NCBI RefSeq assembly: GCF_020966635.1
Contig: NZ_JAJKFQ010000001.1
Span: 1,612,001-1,676,000, forward strand
Direction of reading: 5' to 3'
Source: Stieleria sp. JC731
GTDB lineage: Bacteria; Planctomycetota; Planctomycetia; Pirellulales; Pirellulaceae
Length of the DNA: 64,000 nucleotides
The notes under the pieces are model-generated. The model ran no database searches and was not told the DNA's origin. It saw only the letters and a program-made list of their open reading frames with translations. Numbering within the stretch: position 1 is the first letter of the stretch; each line of letters opens with the position of its first letter. A program made the translations under genes and the position numbers. This document shows positions 21,774 through 29,687 of this stretch, in pieces.

Positions 21774-23102
21774 GTGCAAACGATCAAGACCGCCGCAATT
21801 GTTGTTCTGATGCTGACCGTGCTTTACGGCGGCTATGTTTCAATGACGACCCCTCCAGAGCCTCTCTCGGAGGATATTGCAGATTATTTAGTCATCGATG
21901 AGGCTGGTGGCGGCAATTTGACTGCCGAGCCAATCATTCCTGGCGTAATGATCACAGAAGATCCAAATGCCTCATTGTCACTTGGCGAGCCGCCGGCCGG
22001 ATTGCTGGATGAGATGTCGGGGCATCAGCATCACATCGAAGCTGGCATGAGCCACTCGAATTCGCCAAGCTCGACGGCAACAGCGATGCTGACGCCGCCG
22101 TCAAGTTCTGCGATGGGAATGCCTGGAACCGCCTTCGCTGATGTTACACCCAAGCCGAATGGCGAAGCGGAAAAGTCCAACGCCCCACGTGCTTTGCCTG
22201 CTGTTGATTTGTCAGCCCCTACTGTGACGCCAGGTCCGATCGACTCCTATGCGTCGACCTCCAGTCAGTTTCAATTGCCAGATCCAGCTACAGCGAATAG
22301 CAACTTCGATCCCTCGAAAGGTCAGCCGTTTGATGGCGGTGAATCGATGTCGCTCAATTCGGCTTCGCCAAACCTGACCGATCAGGGCAACAACGGTTCT
22401 GAAAACCTCGGTTTGATCAATGCGATTTCCGCGGCTGACGAACTTTATGGGAAGGGTCAGTTGAAAGAAGCGTTGGCAACCCTAAGTGTCTTCTGCGGCA
22501 TGCCTGGTACCAACGACGTTCAGCAGGAACAGTTGATGAGCCGGCTTGATTTCCTTGCCCGTGAAGTCATCTATTCGAAACGCCATCTGCTGGAAAAACC
22601 ACACAAGCTAAGCGGCAACGAATCTTTAGTTGAGCTTGCCAAAGAATACAAAGTGCCTTGGCAGTTGATCACGAACATCAACGGAATCGAAGATCCGATC
22701 GCCGTTTTGCCAGGGACCGAACTGAAGATGGTACGCGGACCGTTCCGTGCCGAAGTCGACCTGACAGGCAAAGTCATGACGATGTTTCTTGGTGACCTCT
22801 ACGCCGGTCAATTCGAAATCGAAGTCGGCAAGGAGCCTGCCCCCGAGGTCGGCACATTCACCGTTCAAGACAAGCAAACGTCACGCACATTTTATGGTCC
22901 TAACGGACAAACTATCGATGCGGGACAGCCTAGCAATCCCTATGGAACTGCGTGGCTCGACCTCGGCGGGCAACTATGCATTCATGGCAGCCCAAATACC
23001 GTCAAGCCCACCGACAAAGGCTGCATCAGCGTTGCCGGTGACTACGCTAAAGATGTTTACGGAATTTTAAGTCAGGGTTCCACAGTCACCATCCGACGCT
23101 AA
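21774..23102 (+). CDS. LysM and L,D-transpeptidase (YkuD) protein, membrane-anchored
   Basis: 442 residues from a GTG preceded by GGAGG. An N-terminal helix (about 6-24) anchors the protein to the cytoplasmic membrane. A Ser/Pro/Ala-rich linker follows to about 200, then a helical region, a LysM-like segment (GNESLVELAKEYKVPWQLI and the NINGIEDP turn) and a C-terminal YkuD domain. The catalytic pair is visible as His404 in CIHGSPN and Cys417 in KGCISV. Such enzymes make or edit peptidoglycan cross-links, or attach proteins to it. This is relevant because planctomycete peptidoglycan was long disputed. A strong terminator follows. Confidence 0.88.
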   Translation: MQTIKTAAIVVLMLTVLYGGYVSMTTPPEPLSEDIADYLVIDEAGGGNLTAEPIIPGVMITEDPNASLSLGEPPAGLLDEMSGHQHHIEAGMSHSNSPSSTATAMLTPPSSSAMGMPGTAFADVTPKPNGEAEKSNAPRALPAVDLSAPTVTPGPIDSYASTSSQFQLPDPATANSNFDPSKGQPFDGGESMSLNSASPNLTDQGNNGSENLGLINAISAADELYGKGQLKEALATLSVFCGMPGTNDVQQEQLMSRLDFLAREVIYSKRHLLEKPHKLSGNESLVELAKEYKVPWQLITNINGIEDPIAVLPGTELKMVRGPFRAEVDLTGKVMTMFLGDLYAGQFEIEVGKEPAPEVGTFTVQDKQTSRTFYGPNGQTIDAGQPSNPYGTAWLDLGGQLCIHGSPNTVKPTDKGCISVAGDYAKDVYGILSQGSTVTIRR

Positions 23103-23151
23103 GCCGTCGGCGTAGCACTTGCTCGCTATTCCAGTTCATTGACGAAAAACA

Positions 23152-23182
23152 ACGGTCGTAGTCCCTACGGCCGTTTTTTTTT
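23152..23182 (+). terminator. Rho-independent terminator after the L,D-transpeptidase gene
   Basis: A 10-bp stem (ACGGTCGTAG with CTACGGCCGT, one G-T wobble), a 3-base loop TCC, and a run of nine T from 23174. It lies 50 bases after the stop. Confidence 0.92.
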
Positions 23183-23336
23183 GCCCGATGTCAGTAGGGT
23201 CCCGAATTGTGGTAGGCGAAGTGTTCGACTTTGAAAAACTAGCGATGGGCGAAAGGGCTGAATCAATCTAGAATGGTGCTGGTATTGAACCCCTCATCTT
23301 GTTTTCGATTGTCATCATCTGGTCGGCCTATTCTCG

Positions 23337-25361
23337 ATGCCCCAATTCCAGTGTCAGTGCCCGTTTTGCAAGGCTTCGATGCGGCTCAATGTGCAAGTTT
23401 CCGGACTGGTCAAAACAACGTGTCCGACTTGCCAAAAGTCGTTTCAGATCAACGTTCCCGCTTCCGCGCCAGACGCCGCACCTGTGGCTCCACCGGCAAA
23501 CGTGTTTGACAGCTTACCGCCGGCGATGCCCGGCAACAGCACTAGCGGACAAGGCGGCTTTCCTGCAGATCCCTTTGGTTCTTCGACACCGAACGCGGCT
23601 CCGGTGTTCAATCCGTCAGCCAGCACGCCGGCATATTTACAGGCGGCAAAACAAAAGAAATCAAAGTTCCGAAACCCAGCTGGCAAGCTACCGATCAAGC
23701 CCATTGCCATCGGCGGAGGGGTTTTGTCGCTGGTGATTTTGGTCGGAGTCGTAGTCAGCTTTGTTGATCTGAAAAACTTCAGCCCTTCTGGGATCGTTTC
23801 AGACCTGCAAGCCGCGATTGATTCGCCAAAGAGCATCCTTTCGGATATGGAATCGACTGCCGATCGTGCGAAGGCCGTTGCGAAGCAGATTCCTGCGGGT
23901 GACCAAAGCGAAGAGTCTGCGAAGAAGCTTCTTAAATTCACCAAAGACTTTGAAGGCCTGTTGCTACGTGCCTGTCGTCTGTCACCACAATCTGAAGATC
24001 TGACGATCGAATCGATCAAGCTGCATGATGAAAACCAGCTTAATGTCAGCCCGGTCGAAACTCTTAAAGCCCCCGACCCGTCGGAGCCTTTCTGGTCACC
24101 GAACATTCGTTCGACTCCTGATAAGCATGTTACCCGCGCAGTGACAATGCTGACTCTCGTTCAGCTCTCGATCCGGGGCATCGTTGAAAACTGTGCAATT
24201 CAGCTGCCAGATCCGCGGAGCTACCAGAATGAACAGCTCGATTGGGAAGACCATGACCGCCGGCTACTGGCGATCATTCAAACCAGAGCGGAGCTGAAAC
24301 GGGACGCGACTCGGATTATTGCTTCGCTGGACCGAGACAACGTTTCGGATGCAACACTAGGAAAGCTCCACGATTTGATCGATCGCTATGCCGAGCGTTC
24401 TCGAGCGTTAATCGATCCAAATGGTGAGAAGAGAATTTTGGTGCCAGTGCCGCGCGGGACTATCTACAATCGCCAAGACAACGCATCGAAGATGGCTTGG
24501 ACAACGATCGGTGCGTGGCTGAAAGAAGGCGAAGCGTTAGAGAACATCGAGCTTAAGTTCTTGATCCATAGCACTCGATCGCTGGACGACGACATTGATG
24601 ATCTGATGTACGACCCAAGGGGAACGGGGATTGTCGTCGATGAAATGGACTCGTACGCGCGTTTCGAACATGGCAAAGCCGAAGCCGCCAAAGCTGCGGC
24701 ACAACGCGTTGCGGCACTCGAAGCTCTCCAACGAAATCGGGAGGCTGCTGAGAAAAAACGGCTCGCTGAAGTCGAGAGGAAGCGAGCTGAGGCAGAACGC
24801 CGTGCGATCGCTGCCGCCGAAAAGAAAAAGCAGGCTGAAGAAGAACGCCGTCGGCTTGAAGCGGAACGCAAAGTCAAACAGGCTGAGGAAAAAACGGATT
24901 CCGTTGCGAGCAACGATGTGGATACTATGGGGACGACACCGGGTTTTGGTGGAATGCGGGGTCGGATCGGCGGACCTCCATCCTTCGGTCCTCGTCCTTC
25001 AGGGCGTCGTGGCTCGATGGGGCCAGCACCAGGATTTGCAGAGCAGCCCGGTTCTGGTGAGACTTCGGACGGTGGGCGAAGAGGGAGTTCTCAGCGTCAA
25101 ACCGGCTTCCCTGAACCGGGACCAAATGACGTTGTGATTACGGTTGAGGATGCTTCGGGGATTCATCTACCAACGATGAATCGTTCGCTTCCGGATTGGG
25201 TTCGGAAGTATGCGATTTCGATGTCGCAAAGCAACAATCAGATGACGATTCGAGTCTCGAACTTTGATCAGCCGCTGATCGAACTGGAATCCGGATTCTC
25301 AAATCTGACGTTCATCGAGATCGATGACAGCAAGCGAACGATCAAGGCGAAGCCGAGGTGA
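23337..25361 (+). CDS. zinc-ribbon, single-span membrane protein with coiled coil
   Basis: 674 residues, function unknown. The N-terminus carries a zinc-ribbon-like pair of CxxC motifs (Cys8/Cys11 and Cys29/Cys32; Cys6 is also present), as found in MJ0042-type ribbons. A Pro/Ala/Gly linker precedes a transmembrane segment at about 124-143. A helical region follows, then a highly charged coiled coil at about 440-520 (Ala, Glu, Lys, Arg repeats), a Gly/Pro-rich stretch and a small C-terminal beta domain. The ribbon is probably cytoplasmic and the coiled coil on the far side of the membrane. It converges with the DUF1570 gene, leaving only 15 bases between the stops. Confidence 0.78.
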   Translation: MPQFQCQCPFCKASMRLNVQVSGLVKTTCPTCQKSFQINVPASAPDAAPVAPPANVFDSLPPAMPGNSTSGQGGFPADPFGSSTPNAAPVFNPSASTPAYLQAAKQKKSKFRNPAGKLPIKPIAIGGGVLSLVILVGVVVSFVDLKNFSPSGIVSDLQAAIDSPKSILSDMESTADRAKAVAKQIPAGDQSEESAKKLLKFTKDFEGLLLRACRLSPQSEDLTIESIKLHDENQLNVSPVETLKAPDPSEPFWSPNIRSTPDKHVTRAVTMLTLVQLSIRGIVENCAIQLPDPRSYQNEQLDWEDHDRRLLAIIQTRAELKRDATRIIASLDRDNVSDATLGKLHDLIDRYAERSRALIDPNGEKRILVPVPRGTIYNRQDNASKMAWTTIGAWLKEGEALENIELKFLIHSTRSLDDDIDDLMYDPRGTGIVVDEMDSYARFEHGKAEAAKAAAQRVAALEALQRNREAAEKKRLAEVERKRAEAERRAIAAAEKKKQAEEERRRLEAERKVKQAEEKTDSVASNDVDTMGTTPGFGGMRGRIGGPPSFGPRPSGRRGSMGPAPGFAEQPGSGETSDGGRRGSSQRQTGFPEPGPNDVVITVEDASGIHLPTMNRSLPDWVRKYAISMSQSNNQMTIRVSNFDQPLIELESGFSNLTFIEIDDSKRTIKAKPR

Positions 25362-25376
25362 TGCCAGCTTCACTTT

Positions 25377-26495
25377 TTAGCCACCGAGATACCGCCGCAT
25401 GTACATCAAGAAGTCTTCGTCGATGTTCGCGACCGAATCTCCGAACGCTTCTTCAAACATTTCGATTCGGTCTCTCGCCGATGATTGTCGCATCGGTTTA
25501 CCACTGCTGAGCTGCTTCAAATACTCAACGTACTCTTCGCGGTGGGTCTTTAGCAGATAGTAAGTCAAGGCCCAGCATTCGGCATAAGCATCCGTTGCTG
25601 AATCGGCTGCTCGAAATCGATCATCGCTGGATATTAGTGAGACAAGCGAGTCGTTCTTGCGTGATCGGGCATAGTCTTTCCACCGCTGTAAGTTCACCTG
25701 GTTGACGCGTCCTGCTCCTCGCCACTTTGATGCGCTTTTATAGTCGGGCGCTTCGAAGAACAACGCGAGCCCTTCACTAACCCACATCGGATTGTCAGCG
25801 AATCGCGTTTGCAAGCCACAGTTGTAAGCCAACTGGTGCGTGGCTTCGTGAATGATCGTCGATACATTGCGATTCAAGTTTGGCACATTGAACGTCGTCA
25901 TTCGATTGCTCGAAAGGTGATAGTAGCCGATGACGACGTTTGCCGTATCGCCCACTTCGACACTGGCATGTTTCAAAAAGTCTTGATGGTCGGCGAAGAC
26001 TAATGCGACCAAAGGAAATTCAGGCTCGGGCAGTCGCCAGCGCTGATTTCGCCAGTACGCATAGAAGCCCTTGTATAACTGCTCAAACAGCAGCCCCACT
26101 TGTTTGACATACGTTTCATTTGAATTGTGGGCGATCAAGTAATGGGCCGTCCGGTAGATCGTAAACCCTGGTGGCAGTTCATCCTGCAGACGCTTTACCA
26201 TCTCATTTGTCGAGATCGGCTTGAATTTCTCGTTGTTTGAAGATCGCTCGATAATTTGATCGGGCTGAACCGTCCATATTCTTCCGTCATCACTTTGCAG
26301 CATGACCCCGCCATCCTGGGCTTCGACCAAGATTCGGCCATGCACTGTCCGGACGGGTTTGGGGACACCATTGACGAGATCATTCTTGTCCGAATTGAAC
26401 TTGATGATTTCGATCGCAGACACATTTGCCGGCGGGATTTGCAACACCGCGGCGAACGCCAACGACATCATGATTGGCCGAATCGGAAGGATCAT
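25377..26495 (-). CDS. DUF1570 family protein, putative metallopeptidase
   Basis: 372 residues, exported: a signal peptide covers about 1-27. The N-terminal third contains a small beta domain (TVHGRILVEAQDGGVMLQSD near 50-69). The C-terminal part has a gluzincin-like zinc motif HEATH at 216-220 followed by WVSEGLALFFE, where Glu241 could be the third ligand, as in the peptidase MA clan. DUF1570 proteins are common in planctomycetes and have no established substrate. Activity is inferred from the intact motif. It lies downstream of the permease gene on the same strand with a gap of about 115 bases. Confidence 0.82.
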   Translation of the reverse strand: MILPIRPIMMSLAFAAVLQIPPANVSAIEIIKFNSDKNDLVNGVPKPVRTVHGRILVEAQDGGVMLQSDDGRIWTVQPDQIIERSSNNEKFKPISTNEMVKRLQDELPPGFTIYRTAHYLIAHNSNETYVKQVGLLFEQLYKGFYAYWRNQRWRLPEPEFPLVALVFADHQDFLKHASVEVGDTANVVIGYYHLSSNRMTTFNVPNLNRNVSTIIHEATHQLAYNCGLQTRFADNPMWVSEGLALFFEAPDYKSASKWRGAGRVNQVNLQRWKDYARSRKNDSLVSLISSDDRFRAADSATDAYAECWALTYYLLKTHREEYVEYLKQLSSGKPMRQSSARDRIEMFEEAFGDSVANIDEDFLMYMRRYLGG

Positions 26496-26610
26496 TCGTC
26501 GTCACAAAGGGGAATTGAAGGGACTTGGAATACGTCGGGGGCTGGCGTGGGGAATCGTTTCGTATCGAAAAAACTCGGCCCTCGGCTTGGTTCACGCCGT
26601 CCAGTCTACG

Positions 26611-28227
26611 TCATTGGCTCGGTCGCTTCCAACGCTTCAGCGGATTTGGAACACGCCAAGTAAATTGGACCAAAACAATCGCAGCGATAATGACGAACAG
26701 CAAATACCAGAACGCCAGCGATGCTTCTTGATATCGAGCACCACTGTGTAGTAGCCCGAATAGACGGGTTCCTACCGTGACAACCCCAGGGGGGATGACA
26801 GGCAATGACGCGGGAACGTCACCACTTGCCATGATCAGCGTCGCGACAAAGGCAATCGTTAGGGGACGCGTCATCATCGACCGTTCGATGATCCAAAATC
26901 GCTGGATCCAGCCAAGGTCCAATTGTGAAGCGTCTTTGACCTGCTGGTCGATGCCAAGATAGGCGGATCGCAAGACCCAGTATCCGACCGGAAGTGTGCG
27001 AACTGACAGTGCGAGAATGGTTGGAAGCAGCGTTTGCTGGTAGAGCATCGTCAAACCTGGAACCGGCAAGCTAAACATCCGCACGATCGCCAATCCGACC
27101 AATGGTCCTGGGATCAGGAACGACATCACCGACAGCCCATCAAGCAAAAGTTTCCAGCCGGAACGGTGCTGAGTTCTTGAGACGACGCCCCAAGCGGCAA
27201 CGACACATAACGTTGCGGTGCAGACGGCAAGCATGATTGTTGTCAGGTATTCCGATGAAAACTCATGCAGGGCACGTGCTAAGACTTCAGCCGTTCGGCT
27301 GACGCTCCATTGCACCTCGACGTGGCTGGTCTCTCCAACGTGAACGACTTGGGTTTGTTGCCCGACCTTGACCACGATGCCAGCTAGTGGAAAGGCAAAC
27401 ATAAGCGTGGTAACGAAACAGGCAAATCCCGCGGTTATGGTCCGCGATACGAAATCAAGTTCCACATCTGCCGATTGACCCGGGAAAGAGTCGACTGATC
27501 GTCGCTCGGTTTTGAATTCTCGCGTTTCGATCAGCCTTTGGTCCAGCAAACGCGAGTCGACTTGTTTGGCGAGGCGGAAGAATAACACACTTAGAAACGT
27601 CAGCCCGACAAGACAGGGAATGACGAGCACGATCAAGATTGACGTCAGCGAGGGATCGACGGTGTGGAAAAGGTAAAACTCATCGGCAAGTGTCCGCATC
27701 CCATATAAGTCAACCACAGTCATTTCGGAGGCAGCCAATATTCCCGTTGCCAAGGCTGCCGCAAACACCCAGTTCTTTGCAATCGGCAAACGGATGCGCC
27801 ACCAGCACCAGATGGGGCCACCATCGATCATTGCGGTATCGAGGATCGATCGGGGAACGCGCGCCGTACCGTACAACGTGGCCAGCGCAACGATCGAGCT
27901 GCCATACAGGCCGTGTATCCAAACGCTGGCTACCACACCGGTGTATCGGCCAGCGATTCCGCTGTAGGTCCGCGCTGCAGTTTGAGACAACGACAACCAA
28001 CCGAATTTACCAGCCGTCGATTCCCACGCGGCCGCATGCATGACCAATGGTGTGGCAAGGCATCCGACCAACCCGACCATGCAAAACAGGTAAACCAGCT
28101 TGCCAATCGGACGGTCGCGACGAACGGTTGATAAAGCGAACGCGAGGCAGACGCCGATGATGACAGCACTGATCATCGACAGCGACATCAGTTCAAGCGT
28201 CAGCAGCAGCGGTCTTAGCCACGCCAT
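26611..28227 (-). CDS. ABC transporter permease, fused two-domain type (iron/thiamine-like)
   Basis: 538 residues from the ATG at 28227. About a dozen transmembrane helices are arranged as two homologous halves, each with a cytoplasmic EAA-type loop that docks the ATPase: DTAMIDGGPIWCWWRIRLPI in the first half and DASQLDLGWIQRFW in the second. This fused layout is typical of FbpB/ThiP permeases importing ferric iron, thiamine or similar solutes. The start overlaps the upstream stop by one base (TGATG), so it is translationally coupled to the DUF2141 gene. No ATPase or binding-protein gene lies in this window, which is unusual. Confidence 0.82.
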   Translation of the reverse strand: MAWLRPLLLTLELMSLSMISAVIIGVCLAFALSTVRRDRPIGKLVYLFCMVGLVGCLATPLVMHAAAWESTAGKFGWLSLSQTAARTYSGIAGRYTGVVASVWIHGLYGSSIVALATLYGTARVPRSILDTAMIDGGPIWCWWRIRLPIAKNWVFAAALATGILAASEMTVVDLYGMRTLADEFYLFHTVDPSLTSILIVLVIPCLVGLTFLSVLFFRLAKQVDSRLLDQRLIETREFKTERRSVDSFPGQSADVELDFVSRTITAGFACFVTTLMFAFPLAGIVVKVGQQTQVVHVGETSHVEVQWSVSRTAEVLARALHEFSSEYLTTIMLAVCTATLCVVAAWGVVSRTQHRSGWKLLLDGLSVMSFLIPGPLVGLAIVRMFSLPVPGLTMLYQQTLLPTILALSVRTLPVGYWVLRSAYLGIDQQVKDASQLDLGWIQRFWIIERSMMTRPLTIAFVATLIMASGDVPASLPVIPPGVVTVGTRLFGLLHSGARYQEASLAFWYLLFVIIAAIVLVQFTWRVPNPLKRWKRPSQ

Positions 28228-28808
28228 CAATAAACTCGAATCTCAATCACCTGCGGACTGCTTGGCCGACTGACCAAAGTTTGTTCGTAGGTCGGCGGAC
28301 CGAACAGGTTGCGTGCGTTGTTGGAAAAGCCATACGGCTCAACGGGAGCATTCAACAACGCGCGATTCAGTTGCCCGTTATTGTCCAAGTCATGAAACGC
28401 GGCAATCGAAAACTCTTCGGGCAAAAAGCTGAGGTCGATTTCCCAGACGACGAAACCGTCGACCGGCTGCAATGCGTCTTTAACGATCGCTTTTTCCGGA
28501 TTGCCGAAAGCTTCAAGGGAATCGTAGATCGCAATTCGGATCGGGCCTGTGGAAGCCGACTGATCTGTCGCGACGCGAATCAGCAGCGAGTTTTCGGGAA
28601 GCTCGGGCGCGCTTTCGGTTTCATTTGCCAGTGTCGATAGGTCAACCGTTTCTTCGCGAGGTGGGCTGGTCCAAATCAGGATCAATCCGACCAGCAAAAT
28701 CACCAATGCGAACCCAAGTAACGCCGTCCCATGGCTTTCTTTCCACGCGCGTTTTAGCTGACCTTTCCGCCGAGTTTCGACGGGATATTTGAATGTAGGG
28801 TTGGGCAT
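28227..28808 (-). CDS. membrane-anchored DUF2141-like protein
   Basis: 193 residues. A short basic cytoplasmic N-terminus (about 1-26) is followed by a transmembrane helix (28-47) and a beta-rich C-terminal domain outside the membrane. Matches to the DUF2141 pattern are an IRIAIYDSLEAF strand-turn, then AAFHDLDNNGQLNRALLNAP and YGFSNNARN. The DxDNNGxLN segment resembles a calcium-binding loop, though this is only a resemblance. It lies 29 bases after dcd and overlaps the permease start by one base, so it likely serves the transporter or is simply cotranscribed. Confidence 0.75.
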   Translation of the reverse strand: MPNPTFKYPVETRRKGQLKRAWKESHGTALLGFALVILLVGLILIWTSPPREETVDLSTLANETESAPELPENSLLIRVATDQSASTGPIRIAIYDSLEAFGNPEKAIVKDALQPVDGFVVWEIDLSFLPEEFSIAAFHDLDNNGQLNRALLNAPVEPYGFSNNARNLFGPPTYEQTLVSRPSSPQVIEIRVY

Positions 28809-28837
28809 TTAGATTCCGTTGACGCCAGCGACGTCAT

Positions 28838-29413
28838 TCATTCTCTTGTCGAATCGCCAAAGTTCAATTCAAGCTGTGAATCGTCGACCCCGCAGCCAAA
28901 TTCACGATAGATCAAACTCGGCTGAATATCGCGACTGTTTTGATATTTGTCGCTGCAGTAATTCGATCCTTCACCGCACAACTGTTGGTAGTAGATCTGA
29001 CAAATCTGCATGTCGCGATAAATCCGAACCGGCTGCACGCAGTGCATCTCCAGGGTCCACGTTCCACGATAGCCCACATCGCCGATCGATCCACCTGGGT
29101 TGATGAATAATCCCAATCGACCGAGCGAACTGCGACCCTGAATCAGAGGGACAAGATTTTGGGTTTCGGTGTACTCGGCGGTGCGACCGAGATACAGAAT
29201 ATTCGGTTGCAGTGTCAGTCCCTCTTCGGGGATCGTCAATCGCCGATAGCGGTTCGGGACGGCCGCATCGAGCACGATTTCCTCGTAGACGAGCAATTCG
29301 TCGTGCAACGCCAGATTGTAGCTGTTGGGATTCAGACGTTGGGGATCAAACGGGTCGATTCGGATCTCTCCGTCTTCCAGACGTCGGCGGATTTCGTTTG
29401 AAGAAAGCAGCAT
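28838..29413 (-). CDS. dcd: dCTP deaminase (possibly bifunctional with dUTPase)
   Basis: 191 residues, normal family length. Deaminates dCTP to dUTP to supply dTTP synthesis; cytoplasmic trimer. The signature RSSLGRLG lies at 94-101 and the catalytic Glu122 sits in TWTLEM, preceded by GDVGYRG. Around the active site the sequence departs from E. coli Dcd, which has a His-Arg-Ile-Asp stretch there, and it uses Gly in RSSLG as in the bifunctional deaminase/dUTPase group. Whether it also hydrolyses dUTP cannot be settled by eye. It heads a minus-strand run with the DUF2141 and permease genes. Confidence 0.88.
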   Translation of the reverse strand: MLLSSNEIRRRLEDGEIRIDPFDPQRLNPNSYNLALHDELLVYEEIVLDAAVPNRYRRLTIPEEGLTLQPNILYLGRTAEYTETQNLVPLIQGRSSLGRLGLFINPGGSIGDVGYRGTWTLEMHCVQPVRIYRDMQICQIYYQQLCGEGSNYCSDKYQNSRDIQPSLIYREFGCGVDDSQLELNFGDSTRE

Positions 29414-29612
29414 CGTCGAAATATTTGAGGAGGACGAACAGGATAGACGACGAAGCCAGATTCTAGCACATCCGCCGCAGGTGCTAAATCACGTGCGACG
29501 ACACCTGCAGGAGTCGATTCGTTTTCGAAGTGGCAGAATGGCCATCAATGGCGAAAGACCAGGTGTGGGTGAAAACGACTTCCCACCCAGGGACGGCGGC
29601 CGCATGTGTCAG

Positions 29613-29651
29613 TCGAAAAACAAACCCCAATCGCCGTGGTGGCGATTGGGG
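29613..29651 (-). terminator. Rho-independent terminator after glgX
   Basis: A perfect 11-bp stem (CCCCAATCGCC at 29625-29635, GGCGATTGGGG at 29641-29651) with a 5-base loop. Read on the minus strand it is followed by TTTGTTTTT. It sits 36 bases after the glgX stop. Confidence 0.92.
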
Positions 29652-29687
29652 TGATGTCTCGCTGGTGACTCGACCGGTGACGATCGA

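Noticed and set aside
23444-24106. 220-residue minus-strand open frame
   Set aside because: Antisense to the zinc-ribbon protein; Ser/Ala/Gly shadow composition.
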